A DNA stretch of 18,253 bases from Ruminococcus sp. UBA6407 (GCA_002438605.1 DJPR01000003.1:1-18253), one strand, 5' to 3'; shown: positions 1-7,656, counted from the first letter of the stretch. Notes: a model not told the origin generated them from the letters alone. Numbers and translations are program-made.

Positions 1-22
1 CGTGCTTTGTGCGGTGTTGCCT
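1..22 (+). repeat. Palindromic repeat family, copy A (3' end of the long form, cut by window edge)
   Basis: The first 22 bases match the reverse complement of 4221-4200, the right end of long copy B, at 20 of 22 positions. They carry the family core GCTTTGTGCGGTGTTGCC. The rest of the copy lies outside the window. It sits about 90 bp past the end of the GH26 gene and just beyond that gene's terminator. Confidence 0.75.
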
Positions 23-55
23 GAAGTATCCTGCATTTTAATCTGTATATGATTA

Positions 56-91
56 AAAACAGAGCAGTATCGTGTTCAGCGATACTGCTCT
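56..91 (-). terminator. Rho-independent terminator of the GH95-GH26 operon
   Basis: A perfect 12 bp stem (61-72 pairing with 80-91, AGAGCAGTATCG) closes a 7 nt loop. Read on the minus strand it is followed by GTTTTTAATC. It starts about 20 nt after the GH26 stop codon, as expected for an intrinsic terminator. Confidence 0.9.
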
Positions 92-112
92 TAATTTATT
101 GGAAACAAATCA

Positions 113-1720
113 TTAAGACATATCCTTATATTCATCAAGAGTCAGAACTCCCTCTGAATTATATATCTTTATAAACTCATCCTTTTTTATGTATTTTTCA
201 GAAAATTCATCTTTATCATTCATAAGGTAACTGCCGTACCAAAGCCCGAAAAACGACCATACTGCATTATCTCTGAAACAATCGTCAATATTCGGAAGTC
301 TGCTGCACTCACTCAGGGCTATAAGCTTATTCTTGCCCACAAGCTTCTGTAATGCGGCAAACTGTTCATATCTGCTGCTGAAACTCACATTTTCCGATAA
401 ATAAATGTCCACAGCGGCAATATCATACATTGAATCGTCCACAAGGTATTCCGCACTTTGTCCATTCCAAACCCAAATCAGATTATCCAGTCCGAAATAT
501 TCATTCATACGCTTATACATAAGACTCCACAGCCATTTATAATCAGACGCTCCGCTTGCTCCCCACCAGTACCAGCCTCCCGATGCTTCATGAAGCGGAC
601 GCCATAAAACAGGTACTCCTTTATTTTTCAGTAAAAGAAGCTGTCCTGCCATACTGTCTATGTCAAGAATCAATGCATAACATTCCTCTGAAATTCTGCC
701 CTCACCGTAAAGACCTCTTATCTGTTCCTGTGAAAGCAATGCAAGGTCAAGATTTGTGACTGCACTGCTGAGCTTAAAATCAGTTTCCTCCGCATAAACA
801 GACGCCGTTCCCGAAGGTGCTGACCACTGCCACATTAATCCGACTATGCCGCCTTTCCTGTACCAATCCGCCGCCGCATCAATATCGCTGAAACTGCTGT
901 TGATATTAAGATAAGATGTTTCCAGATCGGAAAATCTTATAACCGGATATTTGCCTGTTATTTTATAAATAAAGTCCTGCTCTTTATTTGTACTGTCAGA
1001 TGCATACTGTCCAGAAATTATGGTTTTGCCGTAATTTTCAGTCAGAAAGCTCATAAGCTCTTTTGCATTTTTTGCCGCATTTTCATTTGCAAGACTTCCG
1101 TCTGCTTCGTAAGATATTTCACTGAGGTTCGTATTATTTGTAAGCTGTAGATAATCCAGGTCAATATCACCCTCATCAGACTTGATTTCGATTACAGCTT
1201 CCCCTTTAGTAAGGAAAATCCCGTACATTTTTATCAAAGTAAATTTGCCGCTTGAATTGGTTTTAAACTCTCCAAGATACATATTATTGACACTAACCCT
1301 GCATGAAAGTGCAGCATCAGCGGCAATCGAAAAGCCTATGTCATAATGCTGTGTACTTGGAGCTTCAACCTTGAATACAAGTGAATTTTTATCCCTGTTA
1401 AAACCGTTTATATAACCCTCACCGCTGTATCCGCTTCTATCGGAGGCTAAATTAAGTCCTTCATATTCACACTCCTCAGCCTGATAAACAGTACCCGTAT
1501 CCTGCTTATCTATTTCGGGTACATTTACGGGATAATCGGGATATGTATCAGCTTGAAGCGGTTCTGTAGTTGGAAGAGTAATATATGAACCGACAGAACC
1601 GTCACCCAATGGGTCATCAGAATGAATTTTATCAGATTTGCTTATTGTTTTGCATGAAGTAAATGCCGTTAAAGATAATGCTAAAGCGGTAAGCAGTGAG
1701 ATTCCTTTAAACTTCTTCAT
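113..1720 (-). CDS. GH26 mannanase-like lipoprotein with CBM35-like module
   Basis: The 535-residue protein is a predicted secreted lipoprotein. It has a basic N-terminus, a hydrophobic stretch at about 7-20 and Cys23 in the context AFTSC, a slightly non-canonical lipobox. A Pro/Thr-rich linker runs to about residue 75. Residues 78-196 resemble a CBM35/CBM6 beta-sandwich (starts YQAEECE, ends DIDLDYLQL). Residues 210-530 look like a GH26 TIM barrel: ISGQYAS, GLMWQWSAPSG, WRPLHEASGGWYWWG with putative acid/base Glu378, and ALSECSR with putative nucleophile Glu471. The family mainly hydrolyses beta-1,4-mannans; the substrate here is inferred. The start is supported by AAGGAG 5 nt upstream, overlapping the GH95 stop, with only 2 bp between the genes. 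No dockerin is visible, so cell-surface anchoring by lipid is more likely than a cellulosome role. Confidence 0.9.
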   Translation of the reverse strand: MKKFKGISLLTALALSLTAFTSCKTISKSDKIHSDDPLGDGSVGSYITLPTTEPLQADTYPDYPVNVPEIDKQDTGTVYQAEECEYEGLNLASDRSGYSGEGYINGFNRDKNSLVFKVEAPSTQHYDIGFSIAADAALSCRVSVNNMYLGEFKTNSSGKFTLIKMYGIFLTKGEAVIEIKSDEGDIDLDYLQLTNNTNLSEISYEADGSLANENAAKNAKELMSFLTENYGKTIISGQYASDSTNKEQDFIYKITGKYPVIRFSDLETSYLNINSSFSDIDAAADWYRKGGIVGLMWQWSAPSGTASVYAEETDFKLSSAVTNLDLALLSQEQIRGLYGEGRISEECYALILDIDSMAGQLLLLKNKGVPVLWRPLHEASGGWYWWGASGASDYKWLWSLMYKRMNEYFGLDNLIWVWNGQSAEYLVDDSMYDIAAVDIYLSENVSFSSRYEQFAALQKLVGKNKLIALSECSRLPNIDDCFRDNAVWSFFGLWYGSYLMNDKDEFSEKYIKKDEFIKIYNSEGVLTLDEYKDMS

Positions 1721-1722
1721 AA

Positions 1723-4041
1723 TTACTCCTTAATTTTATAAATACTTCCTGCTGTTGTATCAAAGCAGATAACATCTCCCTCAATTTTAGAGTTGACCCG
1801 TTCATCATCATGAAGTATGCTGATTACACAATTTGCTCTCAAACGGCACTCATTGCCTGCAAGTGACTTTATCTCCGCACTTTTCAGCTTTCCCTCACTC
1901 CACTCGATTGAAACTTCAAATCCGCCCTTTGCTTTAAGACCTTTTACACTTCCCTCAGACCAGATAGCAGGCAGTGCAGGCAAAAGTGAAATCTCATTGT
2001 CACAGCTCTGCAAAAGAGCTTCCGCAATTGCCGCAGTTCCTCCGAAATTACCGTCAATCTGATACGGCGGATTGGAATTGAGCATATTCGGACATGTAGA
2101 ATATGCAAGCAGCTTTTGCAGATTCTCATAAACCATCTGACTATCAAGAAGTCTTGCCCACATATTAATAATCCATGCTCTGCTGCAGCCTGTATGACCG
2201 CTTCCATGTATAAGTCTGCGGACAAGTGTTGCTCTTGCGGCATCTGCCAGCTTTGGAGTTTTGTACGGTGAAATTATATTTGCAGGATAAAGTGCAAACA
2301 GCTGAGAGATAAAACAGTGACCTATTTCAGCTTCATCATAATCAAAAAGCCATTCCTTAATCTGACCGTACTTTCCTATTTCAGGTTCAGGCAGTCTTTT
2401 CATAATTTCAGTGAGCCTTTCAGACAATTCATTCCGCCTGTTCAAAAGTTTTGATGCCTTAATTACATCGGAAAAAAGCACAGAAAGTATCTGAGCATCT
2501 ATTGACGCACCCATACAAAGACTTCCCTTTGTTCCGTCTGCTGCAACATAAGTATTTTCAGGAGATACAGTAGGCCCTGTAACAAGTCTGCCGCTTTTAT
2601 CCTCTGTAAGATACTCAGCAAAAAATTCAGCCGCTTCACACATTGCATCAAAATGCTCATTAAGGAATTCAATATCAAGTGTATATTCATAATGTTCAAA
2701 GATATGCAGACAAAGCCATGCAGCTCCCATAGGCCACAATGTTGATGTAACCTTTTCGTCCTGCGGTGCAGTATCACCCCAAATATCAGTGCTGTTATGA
2801 CACATAAAACCTCCGCAGTTATACATATCCTTTGCAGTTTCACGTCCGTTTTCCCTCATTCTTTCAATAAGGTCAAAAAGCGGCATATGACATTCGGAAA
2901 GATTGCAGGACTCTGCACACCAGTAATTCATCTGCGTACTTGCATTCAGCTTGTAACGGCTGCTGACTTCCGAAAACATATTTTCATTCCATATTCCCTG
3001 CAAATTCATTGACTGACTAAACGGACGGCTCGCAGAAATCATAAGATACCTGCCATAATTGAAATAAAGCTCTGCAAGCTTATTATCGTATATATGTCCC
3101 TCACATTCCTTATCGTCAAGTTCATTTCCTCTAAGACGCAGTATTCTTTCGTCTGTTGAAAGCTCATCTCCGCAGTCCTTGTTGTCATTAAGGTGAAGCT
3201 CAGTGCGGTCAAACAACGATTTATAGTCCTCAACATGACGGTAATAAAGCTCGTCAAACTCACATTCAAGAGCATATTCGGCATCAAGCTCCGCAGCAGC
3301 CTCATAAGCGTCCTCACCTTTATAAAAATCAGTCTGGACAGATATTATAATAACAGCCTCATCTGCATTTTCAACTCTTATTTTACTGCCGATTGTTTTA
3401 ACAGTTCCGCCCTTTGTCTTACAGCCCATAACTGCTGCAAAGGATATTCCTTTCCTTCCGCCTGTTCCGCCGTTGTACATTATCATATTTTCACCGCATG
3501 GACGATTATTATCGTAATAATCATCACGTCCGTCTATATAACAGTCAAAGCTTAGCTCTGAATCTTTATCAGCAGAAATATGAACTGCAAGAACATTATC
3601 CGGCGAAGAAACAAAAACCTCTCGTGTATACGTTGTTTCATTTACTGTAAAAACCGTTTCTGCTACTGCTCTTGAAATATCAAGACTTCTTTTGTAATCC
3701 ACAACTCTTCCATTAAGCTTCATATCAATAAAGAGGTCGCCCAAGGGCATGTAATGACGTGAATTAAAAGGTATCCCCTGCATTTTTTCAAATGCTGTTT
3801 TTTCAGCTTCTGAAATTTTTCCTGAAGAAAGCAGAGTGCGAATCTCCTGAAAGCCCTCAAACGCATTAGGATTATTTCTGTTCCTTTTGCCTCCTGACCA
3901 GATTGAGTCCTCATTAAGCTTTATAATCTCTTTTTGCTTGCCTCCGAAAACCATTCCGCCTATTCTGCCGTTGCCTATCGGCAATGCTTCGTTAAAGTTT
4001 TCCGCAGGTTTTTTATACCAAATAAGTGTTTCTAAATCCAT
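1723..4041 (-). CDS. GH95 family glycoside hydrolase (alpha-L-fucosidase/alpha-L-galactosidase type), cytoplasmic
   Basis: The 772-residue protein has typical GH95 length and architecture. Its N-terminal beta-domain includes [17 protein letters not shown] and [10 protein letters not shown], followed by an (alpha/alpha)6 barrel from about residue 310. Recognisable active-site segments are [12 protein letters not shown] (363-374), SPENTY with putative acid Glu495, and QIDGNFGG with Asp663. By comparison with Bifidobacterium AfcA (Asn421, Asn423, Glu566, Asp766, from memory), the second Asn is Ser368 here. There is no signal peptide, so it probably acts on imported oligosaccharides. It is the first gene of the operon with the GH26 gene. 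AAGGAGG lies about 10 nt before the ATG and an extended -10 promoter lies further upstream. The exact sugar (L-Fuc or L-Gal) cannot be told from sequence. Confidence 0.93.
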   Translation of the reverse strand: MDLETLIWYKKPAENFNEALPIGNGRIGGMVFGGKQKEIIKLNEDSIWSGGKRNRNNPNAFEGFQEIRTLLSSGKISEAEKTAFEKMQGIPFNSRHYMPLGDLFIDMKLNGRVVDYKRSLDISRAVAETVFTVNETTYTREVFVSSPDNVLAVHISADKDSELSFDCYIDGRDDYYDNNRPCGENMIMYNGGTGGRKGISFAAVMGCKTKGGTVKTIGSKIRVENADEAVIIISVQTDFYKGEDAYEAAAELDAEYALECEFDELYYRHVEDYKSLFDRTELHLNDNKDCGDELSTDERILRLRGNELDDKECEGHIYDNKLAELYFNYGRYLMISASRPFSQSMNLQGIWNENMFSEVSSRYKLNASTQMNYWCAESCNLSECHMPLFDLIERMRENGRETAKDMYNCGGFMCHNSTDIWGDTAPQDEKVTSTLWPMGAAWLCLHIFEHYEYTLDIEFLNEHFDAMCEAAEFFAEYLTEDKSGRLVTGPTVSPENTYVAADGTKGSLCMGASIDAQILSVLFSDVIKASKLLNRRNELSERLTEIMKRLPEPEIGKYGQIKEWLFDYDEAEIGHCFISQLFALYPANIISPYKTPKLADAARATLVRRLIHGSGHTGCSRAWIINMWARLLDSQMVYENLQKLLAYSTCPNMLNSNPPYQIDGNFGGTAAIAEALLQSCDNEISLLPALPAIWSEGSVKGLKAKGGFEVSIEWSEGKLKSAEIKSLAGNECRLRANCVISILHDDERVNSKIEGDVICFDTTAGSIYKIKE

Positions 4042-4133
4042 TGTTAAATTGCCTCCTTATTCGATGCTGTAAATAATTCTGCCTGAAATTTGTGTGTGAC
4101 TTGACTTTGAATTGCTTTATACCAATTCATATA

Positions 4134-4162
4134 ATTATAACATATAAAAGTTTCATTTGCAA
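4134..4162 (-). promoter_or_regulatory. Sigma-A promoter of the GH95-GH26 operon
   Basis: On the minus strand, TTGCAA (4162-4157) and TATAAT (4139-4134) are 17 bp apart. A TGT triplet just before the -10 makes it an extended -10 promoter. It lies about 93 bp upstream of the GH95 start. Confidence 0.8.
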
Positions 4163-4198
4163 ATTTTAATTCAACACCACACAAAACCAAAATACTAT

Positions 4199-4270
4199 AA
4201 GGCAATACTGCACAAAGCACGTCATAAACTTGCAAATTTTCTGTCGCACAAGCTTTGTGCGGTATGTCTT
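4199..4270 (-). repeat. Palindromic repeat family, copy B (long form, ~72 bp)
   Basis: This is the only complete long copy. Its ends are inverted repeats: GGCAATACTGCACAAAGC at 4201-4218 and GCTTTGTGCGGTATGTC at about 4252-4268. A ~30 nt middle contains TTGCAAATTTTCTG, and an inner palindrome GCACAAGCTTTGTGC lies at 4246-4260. The minus-strand reading matches copy E at 27 of 28 positions (4265-4238 against 18226-18253) and copy A at 20 of 22. It fills the gap between the GH95 promoter and the TIGR04076 stop codon, and may act as a terminator for the latter. Confidence 0.85.
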
Positions 4271-4622
4271 AATCTTCTTTCCAGAAACCGCCTTTATGGA
4301 AGTTTTCATTTCCAAGCGGTTTTGCTCTCAGACGGAACATTACACATCCGTCAGGACAGACAACGGTCTTTGCGTATTTTTCGTCACCGCCAAGATTTCG
4401 CAAATCTCCGCCGCTTCTTACAGCGTCCATTAAAGGAAACAAAAGCATCATTGCTTTACTGCAAATCCCATAGCCCTCCTTATTTACAGGACAGCCATAT
4501 GTACAGCGGTATTTATCACCTATTTCTTCACCATTTCTACAGTAATGCTCTGTGTGGTCACCACGCAGAAACCCTGTTACTTCAATTTCAAATTCATATT
4601 CTTCATCATACCATTTTTTCAT
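4269..4622 (-). CDS. TIGR04076 family protein (unknown function)
   Basis: The 117-residue Cys-containing soluble protein resembles the TIGR04076 family. It has an N-terminal EFEIEVTGF strand, CPVNKEGYGICSKA in the middle, then LFPLMDAVRSGGDL and a final VVCPDGCVMFRL segment. The function of this family is not known to me; the conserved Cys positions could suggest metal binding or redox, but that is inference. I chose the ATG at 4622 (MKKWYDEE) because GGAG lies 9 nt upstream. The longer reading from 4664 starts inside palindromic copy C. The stop codon TAA overlaps the edge of palindromic copy B. It is monocistronic, with its own promoter. Confidence 0.85.
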   Translation of the reverse strand: MKKWYDEEYEFEIEVTGFLRGDHTEHYCRNGEEIGDKYRCTYGCPVNKEGYGICSKAMMLLFPLMDAVRSGGDLRNLGGDEKYAKTVVCPDGCVMFRLRAKPLGNENFHKGGFWKED

Positions 4623-4650
4623 TATGCTATCTCCATAATCATAATTTTTA

Positions 4651-4686
4651 AAGCAACACCGCATAAGACTTGTGGCGTGTTGCCTT
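4651..4686. repeat. Palindromic repeat family, copy C (short, imperfect)
   Basis: AAGCAACACCGCATAAG pairs imperfectly with TTGTGGCGTGTTGCCTT. It has the layout of copy D with several substitutions. It lies between the TIGR04076 promoter and start codon, with its edge directly next to the -10 hexamer, so the transcript would begin with this hairpin. Confidence 0.7.
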
Positions 4687-4687
4687 A

Positions 4688-4716
4688 ATTATACTACATT
4701 TCCCACTCAAAGTAAA
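4688..4716 (-). promoter_or_regulatory. Sigma-A promoter of the TIGR04076 gene
   Basis: On the minus strand, TTTACT (4716-4711), a 17 bp spacer and a perfect TATAAT (4693-4688). The predicted start site is around 4681, which falls at the outer edge of palindromic copy C. Confidence 0.75.
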
Positions 4717-4852
4717 CATAAAATAATATTTAACTAAACACATTCAAAAATATTTACATATCGTAAACACGCTAGTCTTTCGCTATATTACACATAACCT
4801 TGTTTAAAAATATATACGCTTAAAGTTAAAACAAAAACTTATCGTCCGGCTC

Positions 4853-4881
4853 TTGACAAAACCAATCGAACATGCTATAAT
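4853..4881 (+). promoter_or_regulatory. Perfect consensus sigma-A promoter of rplJ-rplL
   Basis: TTGACA (4853-4858), a 17 bp spacer and TATAAT (4876-4881), with TGC before the -10 giving an extended -10. The upstream 40 bp is A/T-rich (AAAGTTAAAACAAAAAC) and could act as an UP element. This is among the strongest promoters in the window, as expected for abundant ribosomal proteins. Confidence 0.95.
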
Positions 4882-4887
4882 TACTCT

Positions 4888-5024
4888 TGTTGCAGATTAT
4901 TCTGTAATTTATATCGTATTCTAAAGACAGCAGGCATGTGTAAACTGTAAGTCCGGCCGAGGAATTGCAATTAAGTCAATAAGATTTATTGTCCTTTCTC
5001 GTGTTGTCGGGAAAGGCTTTTTTA
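4888..5024 (+). ncRNA. L10 leader with attenuator (ribosomal protein autoregulation)
   Basis: The transcript from the promoter at 4853 has a ~180 nt leader. It contains AAAGACAGCAGG (4923-4934) and CCGGCCGAGG (4953-4962), which I recognise as the conserved arms of the Firmicute L10 leader that binds the L10-L12 complex. It ends with a hairpin CCTTTCTCG / CGGGAAAGG (4993-5001 with 5008-5016) followed by C and six T (5017-5023), an intrinsic attenuator 45 nt before rplJ. Excess L10(L12)4 is expected to favour termination or block translation. The start boundary is taken from the predicted start site. Confidence 0.85.
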
Positions 5025-5068
5025 TTGCACTTTCGGATACGATAACATTTATTCGGAGGTGAATATAA

Positions 5069-5581
5069 ATGCCAAGTGAAAAGATTCTTGAAGCTAAAAA
5101 GGCTAAGGTTGAAAAGCTCACTGAGGTTCTTCAGGGTGCTGTTTCAGCAGTTCTCGTTGATTATAAGGGTATTACTGTTGAAGAAGATACTAAGCTTAGA
5201 AAAGAGCTTCGTGAAGCCGGAGTTAACTACTTCGTAGAGAAGAATTCTTTGCTCCGTTTCGCATTCAAGAATATCGGTATGGACAGCTTTGACGACGTTC
5301 TTCACGGTACAACTGCTATCGCTGTTTCTACTGATGATCAGACTGCTCCTGCAAGAATTCTTGGTAAGTTTGCCGGTGCAAATGAAAACAAGTTCAATCT
5401 TAAGGCAGGCTTTGTTGACGGTGTTGTTTATGATGAGGCAGGCGTTATGGCTCTCTCAAAAATTCCGTCAAAGGAAACACTCCTTGCACAGCTCGTTGGT
5501 TCATTGCAGGGTCCAATGCAGAAACTCGCTGCTACAGTTCAGGCTGTTGCAGACAAGAAGTCAGCAGAAGAAGCTGCTTAA
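5069..5581 (+). CDS. rplJ: 50S ribosomal protein L10
   Basis: The 170-residue protein is of normal length for bacterial L10. The N-terminal rRNA-binding domain begins PSEKILEAKKAKVEKL and continues with VDYKGITVEEDTKLRKELR and YFVEKNSLLRFA. The C-terminal helix (about 138-170, QLVGSLQGPMQKLAATVQAV) is where L7/L12 dimers dock. It forms the base of the ribosomal stalk that recruits translation GTPases. GGAGGTG lies 8 nt before the ATG. It is first in a two-gene operon behind the L10 leader, 66 bp ahead of rplL. Confidence 0.98.
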   Translation: MPSEKILEAKKAKVEKLTEVLQGAVSAVLVDYKGITVEEDTKLRKELREAGVNYFVEKNSLLRFAFKNIGMDSFDDVLHGTTAIAVSTDDQTAPARILGKFAGANENKFNLKAGFVDGVVYDEAGVMALSKIPSKETLLAQLVGSLQGPMQKLAATVQAVADKKSAEEAA

Positions 5582-5647
5582 TTTACTGCATTTTATTTTC
5601 GGGACATTTCGTCCGACTAAATTATATTTATAAAGGAGATTATTATC

Positions 5648-6019
5648 ATGGCTTCAGAAAAGATTTTAAAGTTTGTTGAAGACATCAAGACTCTTTCAGT
5701 TCTTGAACTTTCAGAGCTCGTTGATGCAATTCAGGAGGAATTTGGTGTAACTGCTGCTATCGCTGCTGCTCCTGCTGCTGGCGGTGCTGCTGGTGCTGCT
5801 GCTGAAAAGACAGAATTCGATGTAATTCTTGCTTCATTCGGTGATGCTAAAATGGGTGTTATCAAGGCTGTTAAGGAAGCTCTCGGTCTTGGACTTAAGG
5901 AAGCTAAGGAAGTTGTTGAAAGCGCTCCTAAGGCTCTTAAGGAAGGCGTTTCTAAGGCAGAAGCTGAAGAACTCAAGGAAAAGCTCGAAGCTGCTGGCGC
6001 TACAATCGAACTCAAGTAA
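5648..6019 (+). CDS. rplL: 50S ribosomal protein L7/L12
   Basis: The 123-residue acidic protein has the usual L7/L12 plan. An N-terminal dimerisation helix ([19 protein letters not shown]) is followed by an Ala/Gly-rich hinge (about 38-55) and a C-terminal factor-binding domain ([31 protein letters not shown], ending ATIELK). It is the multi-copy stalk protein that contacts EF-Tu and EF-G. AAAGGAG precedes the ATG. Codon use is strongly biased to GCT/GTT/AAG, as in a highly expressed gene. A strong terminator follows; rpoB does not, unlike in many bacteria. Confidence 0.98.
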   Translation: MASEKILKFVEDIKTLSVLELSELVDAIQEEFGVTAAIAAAPAAGGAAGAAAEKTEFDVILASFGDAKMGVIKAVKEALGLGLKEAKEVVESAPKALKEGVSKAEAEELKEKLEAAGATIELK

Positions 6020-6082
6020 TTTTATTACTTATTATAAAACATTATGCTTTGGTCAATTATAATATTAACTAAAGCCGTTAGT

Positions 6083-6121
6083 AAAACAGCAGTAATGCTT
6101 AAATGCATTGCTGCTGTTTTT
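6083..6121 (+). terminator. Terminator of rplJ-rplL
   Basis: A 16 bp stem (6083-6098 with 6105-6120, one G-U pair) with a 6 nt loop TTAAAT. The core is CAGCAGTAATGC / GCATTGCTGCTG, and it ends in five T. It lies between rplL and the deaminase gene. Confidence 0.9.
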
Positions 6122-6150
6122 GTATCTATAGTTATCTTAGGAGCATATCA

Positions 6151-6606
6151 ATGAACAAGTTTATGAAAATTGCTTTGGAAGAAGCGGAAAGTGGAATAAA
6201 AAACAACGAAGGCGGTCCTTTTGGCTGTGTTATTGTAAAAAACGGAATAATTGTGGGACGGGGTCATAATCAAGTCGTTATGAGAAAAGACCCTACATGT
6301 CATGGAGAAATAATGGCAATTCGTGACGCATGCAAAAATCTTGATACGTTTGATCTATCTGAATGTGAATTATATACCACCGGCGAACCATGTCCAATGT
6401 GTTTTGGTGCAATTTTATGGTCTAATATCGCCAAGGTCTATTACGGCTGTAATATTGAAGATACAGAAATAATCGGATTTCGTGATAAGAGGTTCTATGA
6501 AAAAAGTGACGATCTTAAAAAACAGTTTTTTATTGAAACTGACCGTTCAGAATGCCTTGAACTATATAAAAAATACAATGAAGCAAGAGAAAAAACAAAT
6601 TACTGA
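6151..6606 (+). CDS. Nucleoside/guanine deaminase family protein (CDA fold, GuaD-like)
   Basis: The 151-residue zinc-dependent deaminase belongs to the COG0590-type cytidine deaminase superfamily. The zinc site is visible as CHGEIMAI (ligand His51, proton-shuttle Glu53) and EPCPMC (Cys81, Cys84). GGPFGCVIVKNG at 21-32 and the C-terminal DTEIIGFRDKRFY resemble guanine deaminases of the Bacillus GuaD type more than TadA. It would convert guanine to xanthine and ammonia, but substrate cannot be fixed from sequence. The motif reads HGE where HAE is more usual. I chose the ATG at 6151 because TTAGGAG lies 8 nt before it; the reading from 6103 starts inside the rplL terminator. It has no clear promoter of its own. 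Confidence 0.85.
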   Translation: MNKFMKIALEEAESGIKNNEGGPFGCVIVKNGIIVGRGHNQVVMRKDPTCHGEIMAIRDACKNLDTFDLSECELYTTGEPCPMCFGAILWSNIAKVYYGCNIEDTEIIGFRDKRFYEKSDDLKKQFFIETDRSECLELYKKYNEAREKTNY

Positions 6607-6608
6607 CC

Positions 6609-6641
6609 AAAAGCCCCTGACTTTTTAATCAGGGGCTTTTT
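6609..6641. terminator. Bidirectional terminator between deaminase gene and argF
   Basis: AAAAGCCCCTGA (6609-6620) pairs perfectly with TCAGGGGCTTTT (6629-6640) around an 8 nt loop. The T run follows on the plus strand (five T). On the minus strand a shorter four-T run follows. It serves the converging deaminase gene (stop at 6606) and argF (stop at 6679). Confidence 0.88.
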
Positions 6642-6678
6642 CATATATTTCATATTTATGACCGTATAAAGAGTGTTT

Positions 6679-7581
6679 TTATGCCATAAGCTTAACCATA
6701 ACTGCCTTTTGAGCATGCAGACGATTTTCAGCTTCTTCAAAAATCTCCTTAGCATGTTCTTCAAATACCTTTGTCGTAATTTCTTCTTCACGATGTGCAG
6801 GCAGGCAGTGCATTACCATTGCATCAGGATTTGCAAGTGCAAGAATATCGTCATTTATCTGGTAGCCCTTGAATGCAATCTTACGCTTTTCAATTTCACT
6901 TTCCTGTCCCATTGATGACCATACATCTGTAATAAGTACGTCTGCATTTTTAGCTGCCTCAGCAGGAGAATCTGTAATTGAGAAGCAATCAAAGTCCTTT
7001 GCAAATTCCATAACTTCCTTTGCCGGACGGTAGTTTTCAGGACAAGCAACAGAAACCTCCATGCCGACTTTAAGTCCGCCGACAATCAAAGAGTTTGCCA
7101 TGTTGTTGCCGTCACCGATAAAGCACATTTTAAGTCCGTCAAAGCTGTTTTTAAATTCCCTGATAGTCATAAGGTCTGCAAGAACCTGACATGGATGTGA
7201 AAAATCAGTAAGGCCGTTGATAATCGGAATACCGCCGAATTCAGCCAAGTCCTCAACTTCCTTCTGGTCAAAAGTCCTTATCATTATACCGTCAAGGTAA
7301 CGTGAAAGAACACGAGCCGTATCCTGAACCGGCTCTCCCCTGCCGATCTGCATATCACTTGAGGATAAGAAAAGCGGATATCCGCCTAACTGATACATAC
7401 CTGTTTCAAATGAAACTCTGGTACGAGTAGAAGCCTTCTGGAAAATCATTCCAAGAGTTTTTCCTTTAAGGTGATTATGCGGAATGCCATGCTTCTGCTC
7501 ATATTTAAGCTGGTCGGCAAGATTGAGAATATCTATAATTTCTTCAGTTGACAAATCAAGCATTTTTAAAAGATGTTTCAT
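6679..7581 (-). CDS. argF: Ornithine carbamoyltransferase
   Basis: The 300-residue protein carries the complete anabolic OTC signature. The carbamoyl-phosphate site STRTR is at 51-55 and HPCQ at 129-132. The ornithine-binding DVWSSMGQE is at 219-227 and the catalytic HCLPAHR at 258-264. It joins L-ornithine and carbamoyl phosphate to give citrulline in the cytoplasm. It is the last gene of the arg cluster and lies 75 bp after the tubby-like gene; an AAAGGA motif precedes the ATG. The 7620-7643 hairpin in that gap could lower its expression relative to upstream genes. Confidence 0.97.
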   Translation of the reverse strand: MKHLLKMLDLSTEEIIDILNLADQLKYEQKHGIPHNHLKGKTLGMIFQKASTRTRVSFETGMYQLGGYPLFLSSSDMQIGRGEPVQDTARVLSRYLDGIMIRTFDQKEVEDLAEFGGIPIINGLTDFSHPCQVLADLMTIREFKNSFDGLKMCFIGDGNNMANSLIVGGLKVGMEVSVACPENYRPAKEVMEFAKDFDCFSITDSPAEAAKNADVLITDVWSSMGQESEIEKRKIAFKGYQINDDILALANPDAMVMHCLPAHREEEITTKVFEEHAKEIFEEAENRLHAQKAVMVKLMA

Positions 7582-7619
7582 AATTTTATCCTTTCATTCG
7601 TAAAATCAAAAATAAATTC

Positions 7620-7643
7620 AGGCAAAATTGTGAATTTCTGCCT
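7620..7643 (-). terminator. Weak hairpin between tubby-like gene and argF
   Basis: On the minus strand AGGCAGAAATT pairs with AATTTTGCCT (one bulge) around CAC, then GAATTTATTTTTG. The T run is displaced from the stem, so at most it is a leaky terminator or a processing/stability hairpin inside the operon. Confidence 0.4.
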
Positions 7644-7656
7644 ATATTTACCCTTT

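Noticed and set aside
1817..3555. Several reading frames on the plus strand over the GH95 gene
   Set aside because: They have no ribosome binding sites, no recognisable domains and lie opposite a well-supported family gene.
4623..4664. Longer TIGR04076 protein starting at 4664
   Set aside because: Its first codons are in palindromic copy C; the ATG at 4622 has GGAG at good spacing.
5731..6015. Long antisense reading frame over rplL
   Set aside because: It is a by-product of the GCT/AAG-biased codons of rplL, with low-complexity Ala/Ser product and no ribosome binding site.
6058..6063. TATAAT as a promoter for the deaminase gene
   Set aside because: No -35-like hexamer at 16-18 bp upstream, and the rplL terminator would lie in the transcript.
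6103..6150. Longer deaminase starting at 6103
   Set aside because: That ATG is in the loop and stem of the rplL terminator; 6151 has TTAGGAG.
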